Assembly (NCBI GenBank): GCA_037178675.1
Contig: JAYMGJ010000431.1
Coordinates: 124,001-188,000 of the forward strand
Origin: Scleroderma bovista
Taxonomy: Eukaryota; Basidiomycota; Agaricomycetes; Boletales; Sclerodermataceae
DNA length: 64,000 bases
Direction of reading: 5' to 3'
The number at the start of each line of letters is the position of its first letter. Within the stretch, counting starts at the first letter, position 1. Under the pieces are notes generated by a model that was not told where the DNA came from, ran no database searches, and saw only the letters and a program-made list of their open reading frames with translations. Both the position numbers and the translations under genes were made by a program. Positions 44,792 through 54,420 of the stretch are shown here, one piece after another.

Positions 44792-45868
44792 CGGTTATGT
44801 TTGGCGATTAGTACTGAGGCCAGCATTTTATGTGTCATGCCATTTTTCCCCATCAACCTTCGAATTGACCAGCACAACGCTTTCCGACAAGGACTAGCAA
44901 AGCTACTCGTGCTGCACCATGCGGTTTCGCATTTGTCACGGCACATGCGTTCGCGTTGTTATCAGCATTCCTCATACAGCCTTGATACGGGACAACACAT
45001 TTAATTGCTACAGCTGGACTAGTGTTGCCCCGAACCGGGTTAAATCAAAAAATTCATTCAAGTTCGCTTTTCGAACTCGAACGAACTGAAGTCAAATGAA
45101 TTCGGCCTACTGAGCCTCCCCCTCGTTCGTGATTTTGTGACGTGCTGATAACGATCTGTGCTTTTTGGCGTTCCGCATACCAATCCTCTGTTTACGACTC
45201 AGGTTTGGATAGAGGTTTGAGTCCGATCAAATTGACGCCATTATGAAACTTGTCGCAGACCCAGAGCCTTTTGATCTGAGCTCACCGTGTCACCCTAACA
45301 CCGCCGCGATGAAGTCTTTGACGAACACCGAGATCAGGAGGCCTACTTCGATAGGTCTAACTCAGAGCTAGCGGACACGCGAGTGAGGGCGGTCTGCTAT
45401 CGTGGTAAGCGGCAGTACTGTGAGGCTCGGTGGTTATCAATCTAACCCAGAGTCTTCATTTTGCATTGAGGGGGCGCGCCGAAGGATGTCGATGGTCGAC
45501 GCTGGCCGCGGCTTCTCCGACATCTTCAAATTGACTCAGGGGCTACGCTACCCGCACCACCGAGACACACTTACTGCGACCACCCCGATCACATCACGAC
45601 CACTATCACCTCACATTGACACCCCCACGATCGACGAACCGTTATCAGCACGACGACAGATAACCACCAGCACATCGACGGCAATGGCCACCAGCCCCCC
45701 AGCTCAACGGCTGACACTGTTACCTTCTTCATTAGAAATACCCCTCAGGGTTTGGGCGAGTCCGACAAATTCGAGGCTAAAGCTATGTTCTCTATTCCCG
45801 CCACCGAGGCATTTGAGGTCGGATCAGGCTTCAAGGACACAGAAGTGCCTGGGAACGAGCACAATGAG
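44792..45868. other. Intergenic region with a coding-like remnant
   Basis: The first 220 bp are the 3' flank of the crotonase gene and are repeated downstream. From about 45630 a plus frame runs to 45893 and reads TVTFFIRNTPQGLGESDKFE and AKAMFSIPATEAFEVGSGFK, which looks like protein but has no start, no partner exon and no recognised family. Its last codons run into the duplicated segment. Another plus frame (45402-45890) overlaps it. This may be the relic of an inserted or broken gene. Confidence 0.35.
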
Positions 45869-46380
45869 TTCTGCGACAGTTGAATGGTGACCAAACCTCT
45901 AGCTTTATACCCACACCAAGATCTTGGTAGCCGCTCTTAATGGTCCAAGTGTGGCACTTTCCGTCGGAGAACATTCATCAATGGGTGCCTTGGCCTCAAG
46001 GTATCGCTACAGGCATGCACAGCATGGATGTACTTGTACTATGATAAAGCCCACCAAGCTTTCTTAGGCAATTCCGACTTCATATACGCCGTTCCTGAGA
46101 CCTGGCCATACCTTTCTGCAGCAGGTTCCTTCTAATCACTTTGGGATGCATAGATTGTAACGGTTATATTTGCATTTTACCCAGTGTCATTATACTATTT
46201 TTCCCCAACAGCTTTCGAGTTGATCAGCTAAACGCTTTCTGCAAAGCTACCGTGTTGCGCCATGCGGTTTTGCATTTGTCGCGACACATGCGCTCGCGTT
46301 GTTATTCGTCGGCATTCTGATGGACTTGATAGGCCCAAAAGGGCCTTTTGTCTCGTACAGGACAACACATTCAATTGCCA
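45869..46380 (+). pseudogene. Partial, internally deleted copy of the crotonase gene
   Basis: Two collinear blocks match the upstream gene. Block A, 45869-46112, matches 43970 to about 44230, including intron sequence such as TTTTCCGTCGGAGAACATTCAT. Block B, 46115-46380, matches 44724-45010, including the stop codon and 220 bp of 3' flank. The roughly 490 bp between them in the parent are missing. The copy has no 5' exons, several indels, and a changed PTS1 region (the parent codes HKL, the copy does not). Introns are kept, so it arose by DNA duplication, not by reverse transcription. Confidence 0.8.
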
Positions 46381-47293
46381 CGGCCCCGTATATTTGGTTT
46401 GCACCACATCACGATCTTATCTAGGTAACCTCCGTTCAGCAAGGTCTTCTGAGCCTTCGTTATCACTTCTCAAGCCTCACTTTCGGGTCCCACTTCTTGT
46501 GTAGCTGTGCATGTGCTGTGAAACTGCCGCTGATAGGCTTGATCCACGTTACCAGACGCCATATATAAACTTGCTGCGCATGGCATGGCCCTTCTCCCCT
46601 CGTCCCTTTCACATTGGCAGTCAACGTTCCAGCGCATTCCTTCCCACCGTGTGTACGTCAAGCAATAGTTGTGAAGCGTTATCTCTGACCGTCTTTGACC
46701 GTTGACGTGCGCATGTGCCGGCATCTGGGCTAGTTGTGAGGTTATCGTCACAATGTACTTGGCATGTTTCCTAAAATCTGCTGATTCCGGTGATTTTTTT
46801 TGCCCGCAACGGCAACCCTACGTACTATCGTGTTGGTTGGGATCGATAGCTGTGGCGATACACACTGGGTTTGAGTTTCCGTGTTTCACAGCATGTACGT
46901 AGTCCCATGTTACGGGAAATTGGCCATGGCATTCCGGATCTGATGGTAGATACGACGACCAGTGGTGGCGGTTGAGTGCTGCACAAGTTCAGACTAGGGG
47001 ACTACGAGCGCTTTACGTACCTTGACCAATATGTACTAACTTCGCAGTTGTCCTATCAGTTCACGGAAGAAAGACAATGCATGTAGGTATTTGTGCGCGT
47101 TTGACAGGGTTCACACCAGATGAAGGCACAAGAGCAAGTGTTGATAAATTACTGACAGTAGTACAGTTGGCATTACGGGGGCGAGGTACGAAAATAGTTC
47201 CATAGAGCGAACGTATTGCGGAGGAATTGATACAGATGCGGCGAGAGACGACCAAGGAACGAAAATGATGGAGCATATACAACGTAGGACGAA
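46381..47293. other. Intergenic region, nothing recognised
   Basis: About 900 bp with several short frames on both strands and no family motif, tRNA-like box pair or repeat that could be supported. Confidence 0.4.
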
Positions 47294-48048
47294 TTAGGGT
47301 ATCAGGCGCTTGCGCGTGCGAGGGAACTTCTGGCCGGCACCCATCACGTTCTGATACCCTTGTTTGACATGGTCATGTCTGCCATCGGTGTTTGAGGGGT
47401 GGATTTTGGTAAATGCAGGGAAAGAAGGACGTCCACATTGTCATTCGTGTTTAGTACATTGCGAATCGATTTTTCGGCTAGCATGCATATCTGAAAGAAA
47501 TATTCGTTAGCCACACTGTCGCTTGGCACTGGTGGAGTGACGTACTCTGCTGTACCCACCAGGTTGGAGGGTCTGGCGAGAGACGGAAATAGCATTGTGA
47601 ATGCCATCGTAAGCGTATCTGCGTCTTAAGGAGTACAGGGTGAGTCATTTTGGCTGTGAGTGCCACAGAGGAGATCGCACAATACGCTTTGCAACTCGCT
47701 GCGAGTGCGGGGTACAATGAAGAGGTCTGAACCGGAAAGGTAGCGGTTGAAGGCCTGATATGAGGCGCACCCGGCTACGAGGGTTTCGTTGAAAGAGGGG
47801 TGGTCTTGGTCCCAGGTGAACCAATTTTCTCTGTTGCAAAAGGAATTAGAAGAGGCTGGCTGCAATGTGAGAGAGACCCACGTCAGATGAGAGTGGGCTA
47901 AAGCCTCTGAAGTGTTTGGGGCAAGGAACCTGTCCATGGGTGGGGCCGAGTCTGAGGGGGGAGAACGAGGAAAATATATATGTGGGTCATTACCTAAGTC
48001 ATATTTGGAGTGGACTGACTCGAGACAAACGTGATCGCACCGGTCCAA
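47294..48048 (-). CDS. Hypothetical spliced protein, family not recognised
   Basis: A chain of exon-like blocks on the minus strand reads MDRFLAPNTSEALAHSHLT, then after a 53-nt intron ENWFTWDQDHPSFNETLVAG, CASYQAFNRYLSGSDLFIV, SELQSVLCDLL, then MAFTMLFPSLARPSNLVG and ICMLAEKSIRNVLNTN. The end is unclear: one frame stops at 47344, another, reached by a further splice, reads YQNVMGAGQKFPRTRKRLIP and stops at 47294. The start may be at 48048 or at the ATG near 47936. No signal peptide or catalytic motif is seen. It is divergent from pirin. Confidence 0.45.
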
Positions 48049-48428
48049 ATCAGGAAGTCACAGCTGCTCTCACACGTTCCACCTCCAACTTGTGTCTCTG
48101 CCAAGGTTGGGCTGTCCACGGTATGTTCTGGTCACAGTGTGGATTGCAGTGCATATGTCCTATGACTGAACTCCGAACTTCGGTTCTGTTGCTTCTCTCC
48201 TTGGCTCGGGGCAGTGCCACCGCTGACTAATTCCGACCGGGTCCAATGATTCCGCTTGTCATCCCGAGTATTTCTTACTTGATTAGGAAATATCTTCGTC
48301 ACTGCTGATTCACAAGCCAGAGTGTTCGTCGATAGAAAGCCTCGAGTCGTCGAGGAGTATAAAGTCTCCGTTCATGTCGAATTTCTCCCTCATACATTTC
48401 TCTGCCAAGACACTCAATTATCAGAATA
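48049..48428. promoter_or_regulatory. Pirin promoter region
   Basis: The 380-bp interval is divergent between the hypothetical gene and pirin. At 48358-48363 the plus strand reads TATAAA, 66-71 bp before the pirin ATG. Just upstream, at 48340-48355, is an inverted repeat CCTCGA-GTCG-TCGAGG, two bases from the TATA box region, which could be a protein-binding site. Confidence 0.5.
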
Positions 48429-50041
48429 ATGTCCATGTCTAATTCTTCTCGTCGCGTTATCAAGAAGGTCTTGGCTGTAGAAACTTCCGAGGTCCGTTCT
48501 TTTCCCTATTCCCCATCAAGGAGGTGGCCCTTGACCACTGCATCCATTTGGAACACATAGGGTGCGGGCGCACGCGTCCGGCGCTCCATTGGAACTGCGA
48601 ACCTCCGCAATCTCACCCCATTCTTGATGCTCGATCATTTCCACATTTCCAAAGGCGCTGTACGTATCTCCACCTCTGATCGTTCCCCTTCACCCATGCA
48701 TTTCTGTCTCCGATAGGGCTTCCCCGATCACCCCCATCGTGGTCAAGCAACGGTAACGTACATGCTAGAAGGGTAAGCTTCAGTACTGCATACCCGCATT
48801 CACCACCAACCCCTATACAAGCTCAAGTCAGCATGAAGACTCGGCTGGACACGCTGGCACGATCGAGACCGGCGGTGTCCAATGGATGTGTGCAGTGCGT
48901 TCTAGCCTTATTGCGCCCCGTCCTTCATTCACATTCACCGTGGAACGTTCGTCGATAACGCAGGGAAAGGGCATCATCCATGCTGAGATGCCCGTCCACG
49001 CCCCAGGTGTCCCGGAACCAAGAGGCCTCCAACTCTGGGTGGACCTTCCAAAACAGGTACGTTCCTGTGAGGATGGATCATCCGCACCTCTCTTATCTTG
49101 CAAAGCGCTGACGAGTAGTGCGGAAATGTTTGTTTCTTCACAGTTCAAGATGGTGGTAAGTTGACACGGCGTCATTATTATGACGTGGCGCCAGAATAAC
49201 ACCGTCACTCGCCTTCCTTATTCATAGGAACCTTCGTACCAGGAACTTGGCCCTGAGGCGTATGTGTTTCATTTTGTCACGCCAAATGTGTGGACTTCAT
49301 CAGCTGACCAACCGTCTGCAACGGTAGTATTCCTACAGCATATCCTCCCGGCTCGGATGGCCAAATCAATGTCAAGGTCATCAGTGGGAAGAGCCACGGG
49401 ATCGAGTCTCCGGTTCGACCACTTGGCGGATGCTGGTTTTTCCATGTGACCATGAAGAAATCAGGAGCAACAATGTTCCAGGACATCCGTGAGTACTTCA
49501 GCAACCATACTAGTCCGTAACCACCTCTGGGCTCACCTTCCATCAACGAACTGGTCAGCTGAGGGATGGACCACATTTGTATACGGTACGTACTTTCGGA
49601 CATCTCCGCAGCGCTTCTGTGGGATCTAACAACTGAATGCTTTCCAGTATGGAAAGGCGCCGTCAGCATTGGCAATGACGGTCCAGTCCAAGATAGTTTC
49701 CATACACTCGTACTTTCAAACAAAAAAGGAGAGACGGGCGTACAATTAACTGCAGCACATGATGATACGCAATTCGTGGTAGTACGTCATCATAATGCAT
49801 CCGCATGCTGTCCTTTTCATTCAGCTGAATCGGCTTAGATCGCAGGAGAACCTCTAGATCAAACTGTTTTCCAGTATGGGCCATTCGTAATGACCAATAG
49901 GGAAGAAGTCCAACAAACGTTGCTTGACTGTGAGGCGCCTTGCATTTCGAGTCTGAAGAACTGCTAACCCTGCTTCCAGACCAGTTTGGGAGGAATGGTT
50001 TCGAGAAAGCCCATACATGGAAAAGCAAGATAGGAAACTGA
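48429..50041 (+). CDS. Pirin (bicupin)
   Basis: Pirins are nuclear or cytosolic Fe-binding bicupins; some have quercetinase activity and others act as transcription cofactors. The start MSMSNSSRRVIKKVLAVETS joins ARVRRSIGTANLRNLTPFLM and LDHFHISKGA. The metal site lies in GFPDHPHRGQATVTYMLEG (HPHRG), followed by SAGHAGTIETGGVQWM and GKGIIHAEMPVHAPGVPEP. These carry the His and Glu ligands of the N-terminal cupin. The C-terminal cupin reads WKGAVSIGNDGPVQDS, LIAGEPLDQTVFQYGPFVMT and REEVQQTLLDYQFGRNGFE, ending WKSKIGN. It is split by about nine short introns. The second ATG at 48435 could also be used. Confidence 0.92.
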
Positions 50042-50211
50042 GGATTGTTAGGGGCGGACTGTCCAGCCTCGTTGTAAACCTATGATCTGTAGCTTCATAA
50101 TCAACATGTAATCAATCATTTATCAGCACAATTGTCTCAGAAAGAGATGAACTCGAAGTGTGATGCTCTGAGCAACCAGCACAATAAAGTTCGACTTCTG
50201 TCCAGGACTGG

Positions 50212-51642
50212 TCATTCTCCCTCTTTTTCCTCTGCATGCTTCATTTTCTCCCATATTTCCTCCCCATCCTCTTCTCCATCTTCGTCCGTAGGTTTCTCGG
50301 TCCTCTGATCCCATACGACCACAGTAGGTACTGCAGTCATATACATCTTTTCTAGTACAATACCCTTTTCACTTTGTTGCCTCCCTACCTCTAATGGCGG
50401 AGGGAATGTGCTGTGAATGCGGGCGTAACGATCAAGCGCCACGGATGCGAGAAGCGACTGAGCTGGGGATACAGCCGCTACCGCGCCAGATATACCTGTG
50501 TTGTAAAACTCAGATTGACGGCTACATGCAGCGCATTATGGCAAGATACCCGCCTTTATAGCCGTAAAGTATACATCCGTTGCGAAGGTCAATGGAAAAC
50601 AGGTTCGACCCCTGATCTGACACAAATGCCTCACTAGAAAATGGAAAAGAGTGAAATGCACGCAAAAATTTGTGCGCGCAGTACTTACTGCTCACAGTGC
50701 CCCTTTTCGATCGTACGTACACCACCGACTTTTCCGATGCCATTAAACTCGCTGACAGGTCTGCGTCCCGCACGCGTATCGTAACGACGGAGGTCCCCAA
50801 ACCGGGTGCCGGCAAGTAGGTGCTGTTGACCTACGGAGCTTGACGGACAGATGTATGTCAAGCAGGTATTGTGCACGGGCTGACGGAGCCCGAGGAAATC
50901 GTTTGGAACATTTTTTGCACGCCATATCTCGCCTGGGAACAGGGTGTCGTTGGCTCGTTTACGCTTTTTCATGTTGTTGGTTGCGGTCGGTGTATTCTCA
51001 GCGGGAGGTGAGGGATCCAAGGCGCGCTCGGTGTTCCACACGGACAGTTCTACTTCATCTCCGCCATATGCGAAAGTCTCTTGGTTATGACCTGATCGCC
51101 AGTCGGTGAGTCGGGAAGGCAGGGCAGCAAGTTGGTGTGTAGGAGATGCAGTTGCTTCGTTGAGGGTTGCCAGTCGTAGTGCGCCGTTAGATGTGCACGA
51201 AAAAATAGTGCTTGGTGGTCATGGTAGTCATTTCAGAGAAAGATGATTGCTTCTCGCCCAGACTCACTTTCGAGAGGCTACAAGCCCGACAAAGGTTTGC
51301 TCGGGTTTTATTCGCGTCTCCTTCCATTCATACAACTGTTGTAGCTCGTCGTCGTCCGTCAGCGACGCCAGCCGGACTGTGCCATCCGCATGTGCGGAAG
51401 CTATCTATCTTGAGTATTACTTTGACGCGTCTTCCTTTGCGTTTGCGCCTGGAGGAAGGGAAACTACGTACCAGTGTATCATCTCCGTTGTGTATCGACA
51501 ACCTCTGAATGCCCCTCGCTCGCCCCGTCGCTGTGCCATCGTACAAAGTTTTTAGGTGAGTCCTAGAGTTGGAGGGCGCTTTCTGGTCATACGAGATGGA
51601 CTTTATGCTGCCCAACTCATCGCCAGCAAGAAATCGGGGCAT
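50212..51642 (-). CDS. NSA1: Ribosome biogenesis WD40 protein Nsa1/WDR74
   Basis: Nsa1 is a nucleolar WD40 protein of pre-60S particles. The start MPRFLAGDELGSIKSISYDQ is typical. Blades read SAHADGTVRLASLTDDD, SCTSNGALRLATLNEA, YGGDEVELSVWNTERAL, LFPGEIWRAKNVPNDFLGLR, LLAGTRFGDLRRYDTRAGRR, VSDQGSNLFSIDLRNGCILY and LLASVALDRYARIHSTFPPP. The tail is rich in Glu and Asp and ends KHAEEKEGE. The GEIW.AKN.PND block and the R.Y.T..GRRP block are strong family marks. Its start is 89 bp from the divergent Rmd5 start; its stop converges on pirin 170 bp away. Confidence 0.88.
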
Positions 51643-51731
51643 CGTTTTTTTGAGGCGCTTTCGGATCTTCACAAAATTACATATGCCGGTGTCGCTGTGG
51701 CTGTGACCTCTACATATCCATTCTACTAACC
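51643..51731. promoter_or_regulatory. Very short bidirectional promoter, NSA1/RMD5
   Basis: Only 89 bp separate the divergent start codons. No TATA box is evident. The two genes probably share promoter elements. Confidence 0.55.
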
Positions 51732-53160
51732 ATGGATGGTCCTCTGAAAGACCTTGCAAAGCTGAGGGCTGTCACAGAGGGCACGTCAAAGGGAAGGAAT
51801 CCATCCATCGAGCATTCGTTGGACTCTCTTCTACAGACACTCTACCAAGTGAGGAGCAGACTCGAGGCCGGGACCACCACCGAAGATACATTCGCATTAC
51901 TGGCACAGACCGTCGAAGCCAAGAAGAAAGAGATCGATGAGAAGCAGAAGGAGGTTTATAACGCCATTGCACGGGTGGGCAAGGCACTTGATAAGGTCAG
52001 GACTTGCATATGCTGTCTCCGGCTGGCGTTATGCCTTACTCCTGAATAGACTTTCCCGCAAATGTTGCCTACCTATGATCCACTCTTCACATCGGATAAC
52101 GCGAAGGCATCTCTTGATCTCATAATTGCAATGCACTTTTTACGGACGGGGCAGTTCTCCACGGCAGAGACTTTCATTCAGGTTTCTTGGTTTATTCACT
52201 CATGCGGCCTACCTGATTGGCTCATGCGGATTGTGTAGGAATCCAGTGTTGTCATCGAACCAAAGTTCCGCGGGAAATTCGAGGAGCTCTACTGCATCTT
52301 GACCGCCCTCCGAAGACAAGATATCGGGCCAGCGTTGGAGTAAGCACCAAACATCACGCCGCGATCTCGTCGCACTCATGTTCTGACTACAGATGGTCTC
52401 GCGAGAATCGTGAATTCCTGTGCTCAAGGTCCTCTCCGTTGGAGTTTTATCTTCACCGTTCCCAGTATATCCGACTCCTTCTTGCATGTGACCCACCAAA
52501 TTATCAGCTTGCGCTCTCATACGCCAACGACACACTCCGACACTTCTATGCAGAACATACTACCGAGTTCAGACGTCTGTTGACATGCGTTGCATATCTT
52601 CCCAAGGAGAAGTTGGAACGGTCTCCTTACGCGGACCTCACGTCGCCAACGGTACATACTGATCTCGAGTCGCTGTTCGCTATTGAGTACTGTGCACGTC
52701 TTGGCATGAGTCGCCAAGTACCATTGAGAGTGGTCGGCGACATCGGTGCTGGTGGTGCCTTGGCAAGGATCGAGAAGGCCCATGCGGTGATGAAAGAGAG
52801 GAAGAGCGAGTGGAGTCAAAGCGATGAGCTTCCGGTGAGTAGTTCATATCGACATGCGAAAATGTCAGCAGTCGACTTGTTTCCACACAGATTGAGATAA
52901 CTCTGCCGGCGGAGAATCGCTATCATTCTATTTTCGCATGTCCTGTCTCCAAGGAACAGTCTACAGAACAGAATCCGCCTATGATGATGACCTGTGGGCA
53001 TGTCATTACCAAGGACAGCTTGCAGAAGCTGAGCAAAGCCAATGGGTCTGTGCACCTTGCTTACTTTTGCCACTCTGGCTCACGTATCTTCAGACGCGTT
53101 AAATGCCCATACTGTCCCACAGAATCTTTACAAGCCAGCGCCCTGCGCATATATTTCTAG
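51732..53160 (+). CDS. RMD5: GID/CTLH ubiquitin ligase subunit Rmd5/Gid2
   Basis: Rmd5 (RMND5) is one of the two RING-like subunits of the GID/CTLH E3 ligase, which degrades gluconeogenic enzymes in yeast. The start [17 protein letters not shown] leads to a coiled coil ([20 protein letters not shown]). The LisH/CTLH part follows ([56 protein letters not shown]). The CRA region reads [20 protein letters not shown] and [14 protein letters not shown]. The C-terminal degenerate RING reads [28 protein letters not shown] and VKCPYCP, ending [10 protein letters not shown]. Six short introns are seen. All key blocks are present in order. Confidence 0.9.
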
Positions 53161-53345
53161 AAATAGCTTTGTTAATTTGCATTGCATGGACTTGTACAAT
53201 AGAGGATGTACACTTGATAGCGCATGATGACTCTGTCGGGTCAGAACGAATCAGGACTGCCGGTGACCCTGTAGCGCAGGATCTACCCAACGCGCCTTTC
53301 CAGGTGTTAGATTGGCCATGCACCCTACAACGCAAGCACAACTCG

Positions 53346-53990
53346 TCAACTTACCATCATCGTTACAGCCTCCTCGCCGTCCTCATTCTTTTTTCTAACG
53401 ATTGTACTCTCGTCGATACTTGGCGAATTGAAATGACTACAGAGTTCTTGTAGCTTGTCTGCATCGATGTGGTACTGTGCGGCGAGGGATTCCAGTTCAG
53501 CTTTGGTGGTTAAAGACTTCCGGGCGTCGAAAAAATCGCTCATGGCGGTGGCCAGCAGACGGTTGCGCGTCACCTGCGTATTCGTAGTCTCCGCTTCCAA
53601 TTGAATCCTGGAACGATGCACGGCTTGAGAGTGATTTGTCTGGTAACAATAGGTTGTGTCCTGGATAATCAAAAGAACATGGCACACGCCTTACGGACTG
53701 GGTGACTTGACTAAGATGTTCGACCCGTACGGGGCCCAGAGTGCCCAGCTTTGCCATGAACTGCGGGTCCTTCCCATCTGCTTCAATCGCTGATTATGTT
53801 CCTGGTAAGTCTGTACAAATGGTGACCTGCCAAAATTTTGGTGCTGACCTTCGCTTTTAGTCTCACTGGCAAGCGTCCCCGACCGCGAGGCTTCTGGCAT
53901 TTGAACGTTGCCAGTCGGTGTTCGGGCTCCCGCCCACGAAGGCTTTTCTTTGGGTAACCTGCGAACAACCTTAGACGTTGCCCCTCCCAT
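53346..53990 (-). CDS. Small protein with MGG start, family not recognised
   Basis: Three introns can be joined in phase. The protein starts MGGATSKVVRRLPKEKPSWA, goes on with AIEADGKDPQFMAKLGTLG and PVRVEHLSQVTQS, then HRSRIQLEAETTNTQVTRNR, SDFFDARKSLTTKAELESLA and LQELCSHFNSPSIDE. The last exon passes a strong donor GTAAGT after VTMM, so a short final exon probably lies between 53240 and 53346. Gly at position 2 with Ser at 6 is compatible with N-myristoylation (inference). The second half looks helical. About 150-160 residues. Function unknown. Confidence 0.5.
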
Positions 53991-54420
53991 GGTGTCTGAG
54001 AGATGACGCGGCAATGCTAAACATGAATGTATTACAGCGGTCCTCAACCAAACATCGATTCATATGCATGCAAAGCGATATCGTTCGTCTATAGTTTAGG
54101 GCCATGTGTTTTACAGCCTCCGTTGCTTATTTTTACACAATTCGCAAAAGTAGGAATGGGTTGGAAAGATGAGAAAAGATAGCAGCAATCCAGCACTAAC
54201 CAACCACCGCAAATTCTGCCCAAGGCACCCAACAAAACGAGGGGAAAAGGAGCGTGACTGTTCGAGCACTGATGTGAAGTAGGTATCAGGAAGGAACGAC
54301 GTGTGTCAGCAAGAACCTGGGCCGTATAGTATGGTGGAGCGACGATAGATAGACAACAGGAAGAAATAATTTTCAATGCAACAAAAGCAATGTCGTGGAC
54401 AGGGTCGTGGCAGGAGCGTT
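53991..54420. other. Intergenic region
   Basis: This 430-bp gap separates the small MGG protein start from the stop of the RRM-PUF gene, both on the minus strand. It should contain the 3' UTR of the latter and the promoter of the former. Nothing else is recognised. Confidence 0.4.

Noticed and set aside
45030..45110. Short inverted TTCGAA-rich sequence, possible element end
   Set aside because: The arms are short and imperfect and no transposase or second end is present.
50600..50625. tRNA B-box-like GGTTCGACCCC
   Set aside because: No A box or acceptor stem at proper spacing, and it lies in Nsa1 coding sequence.
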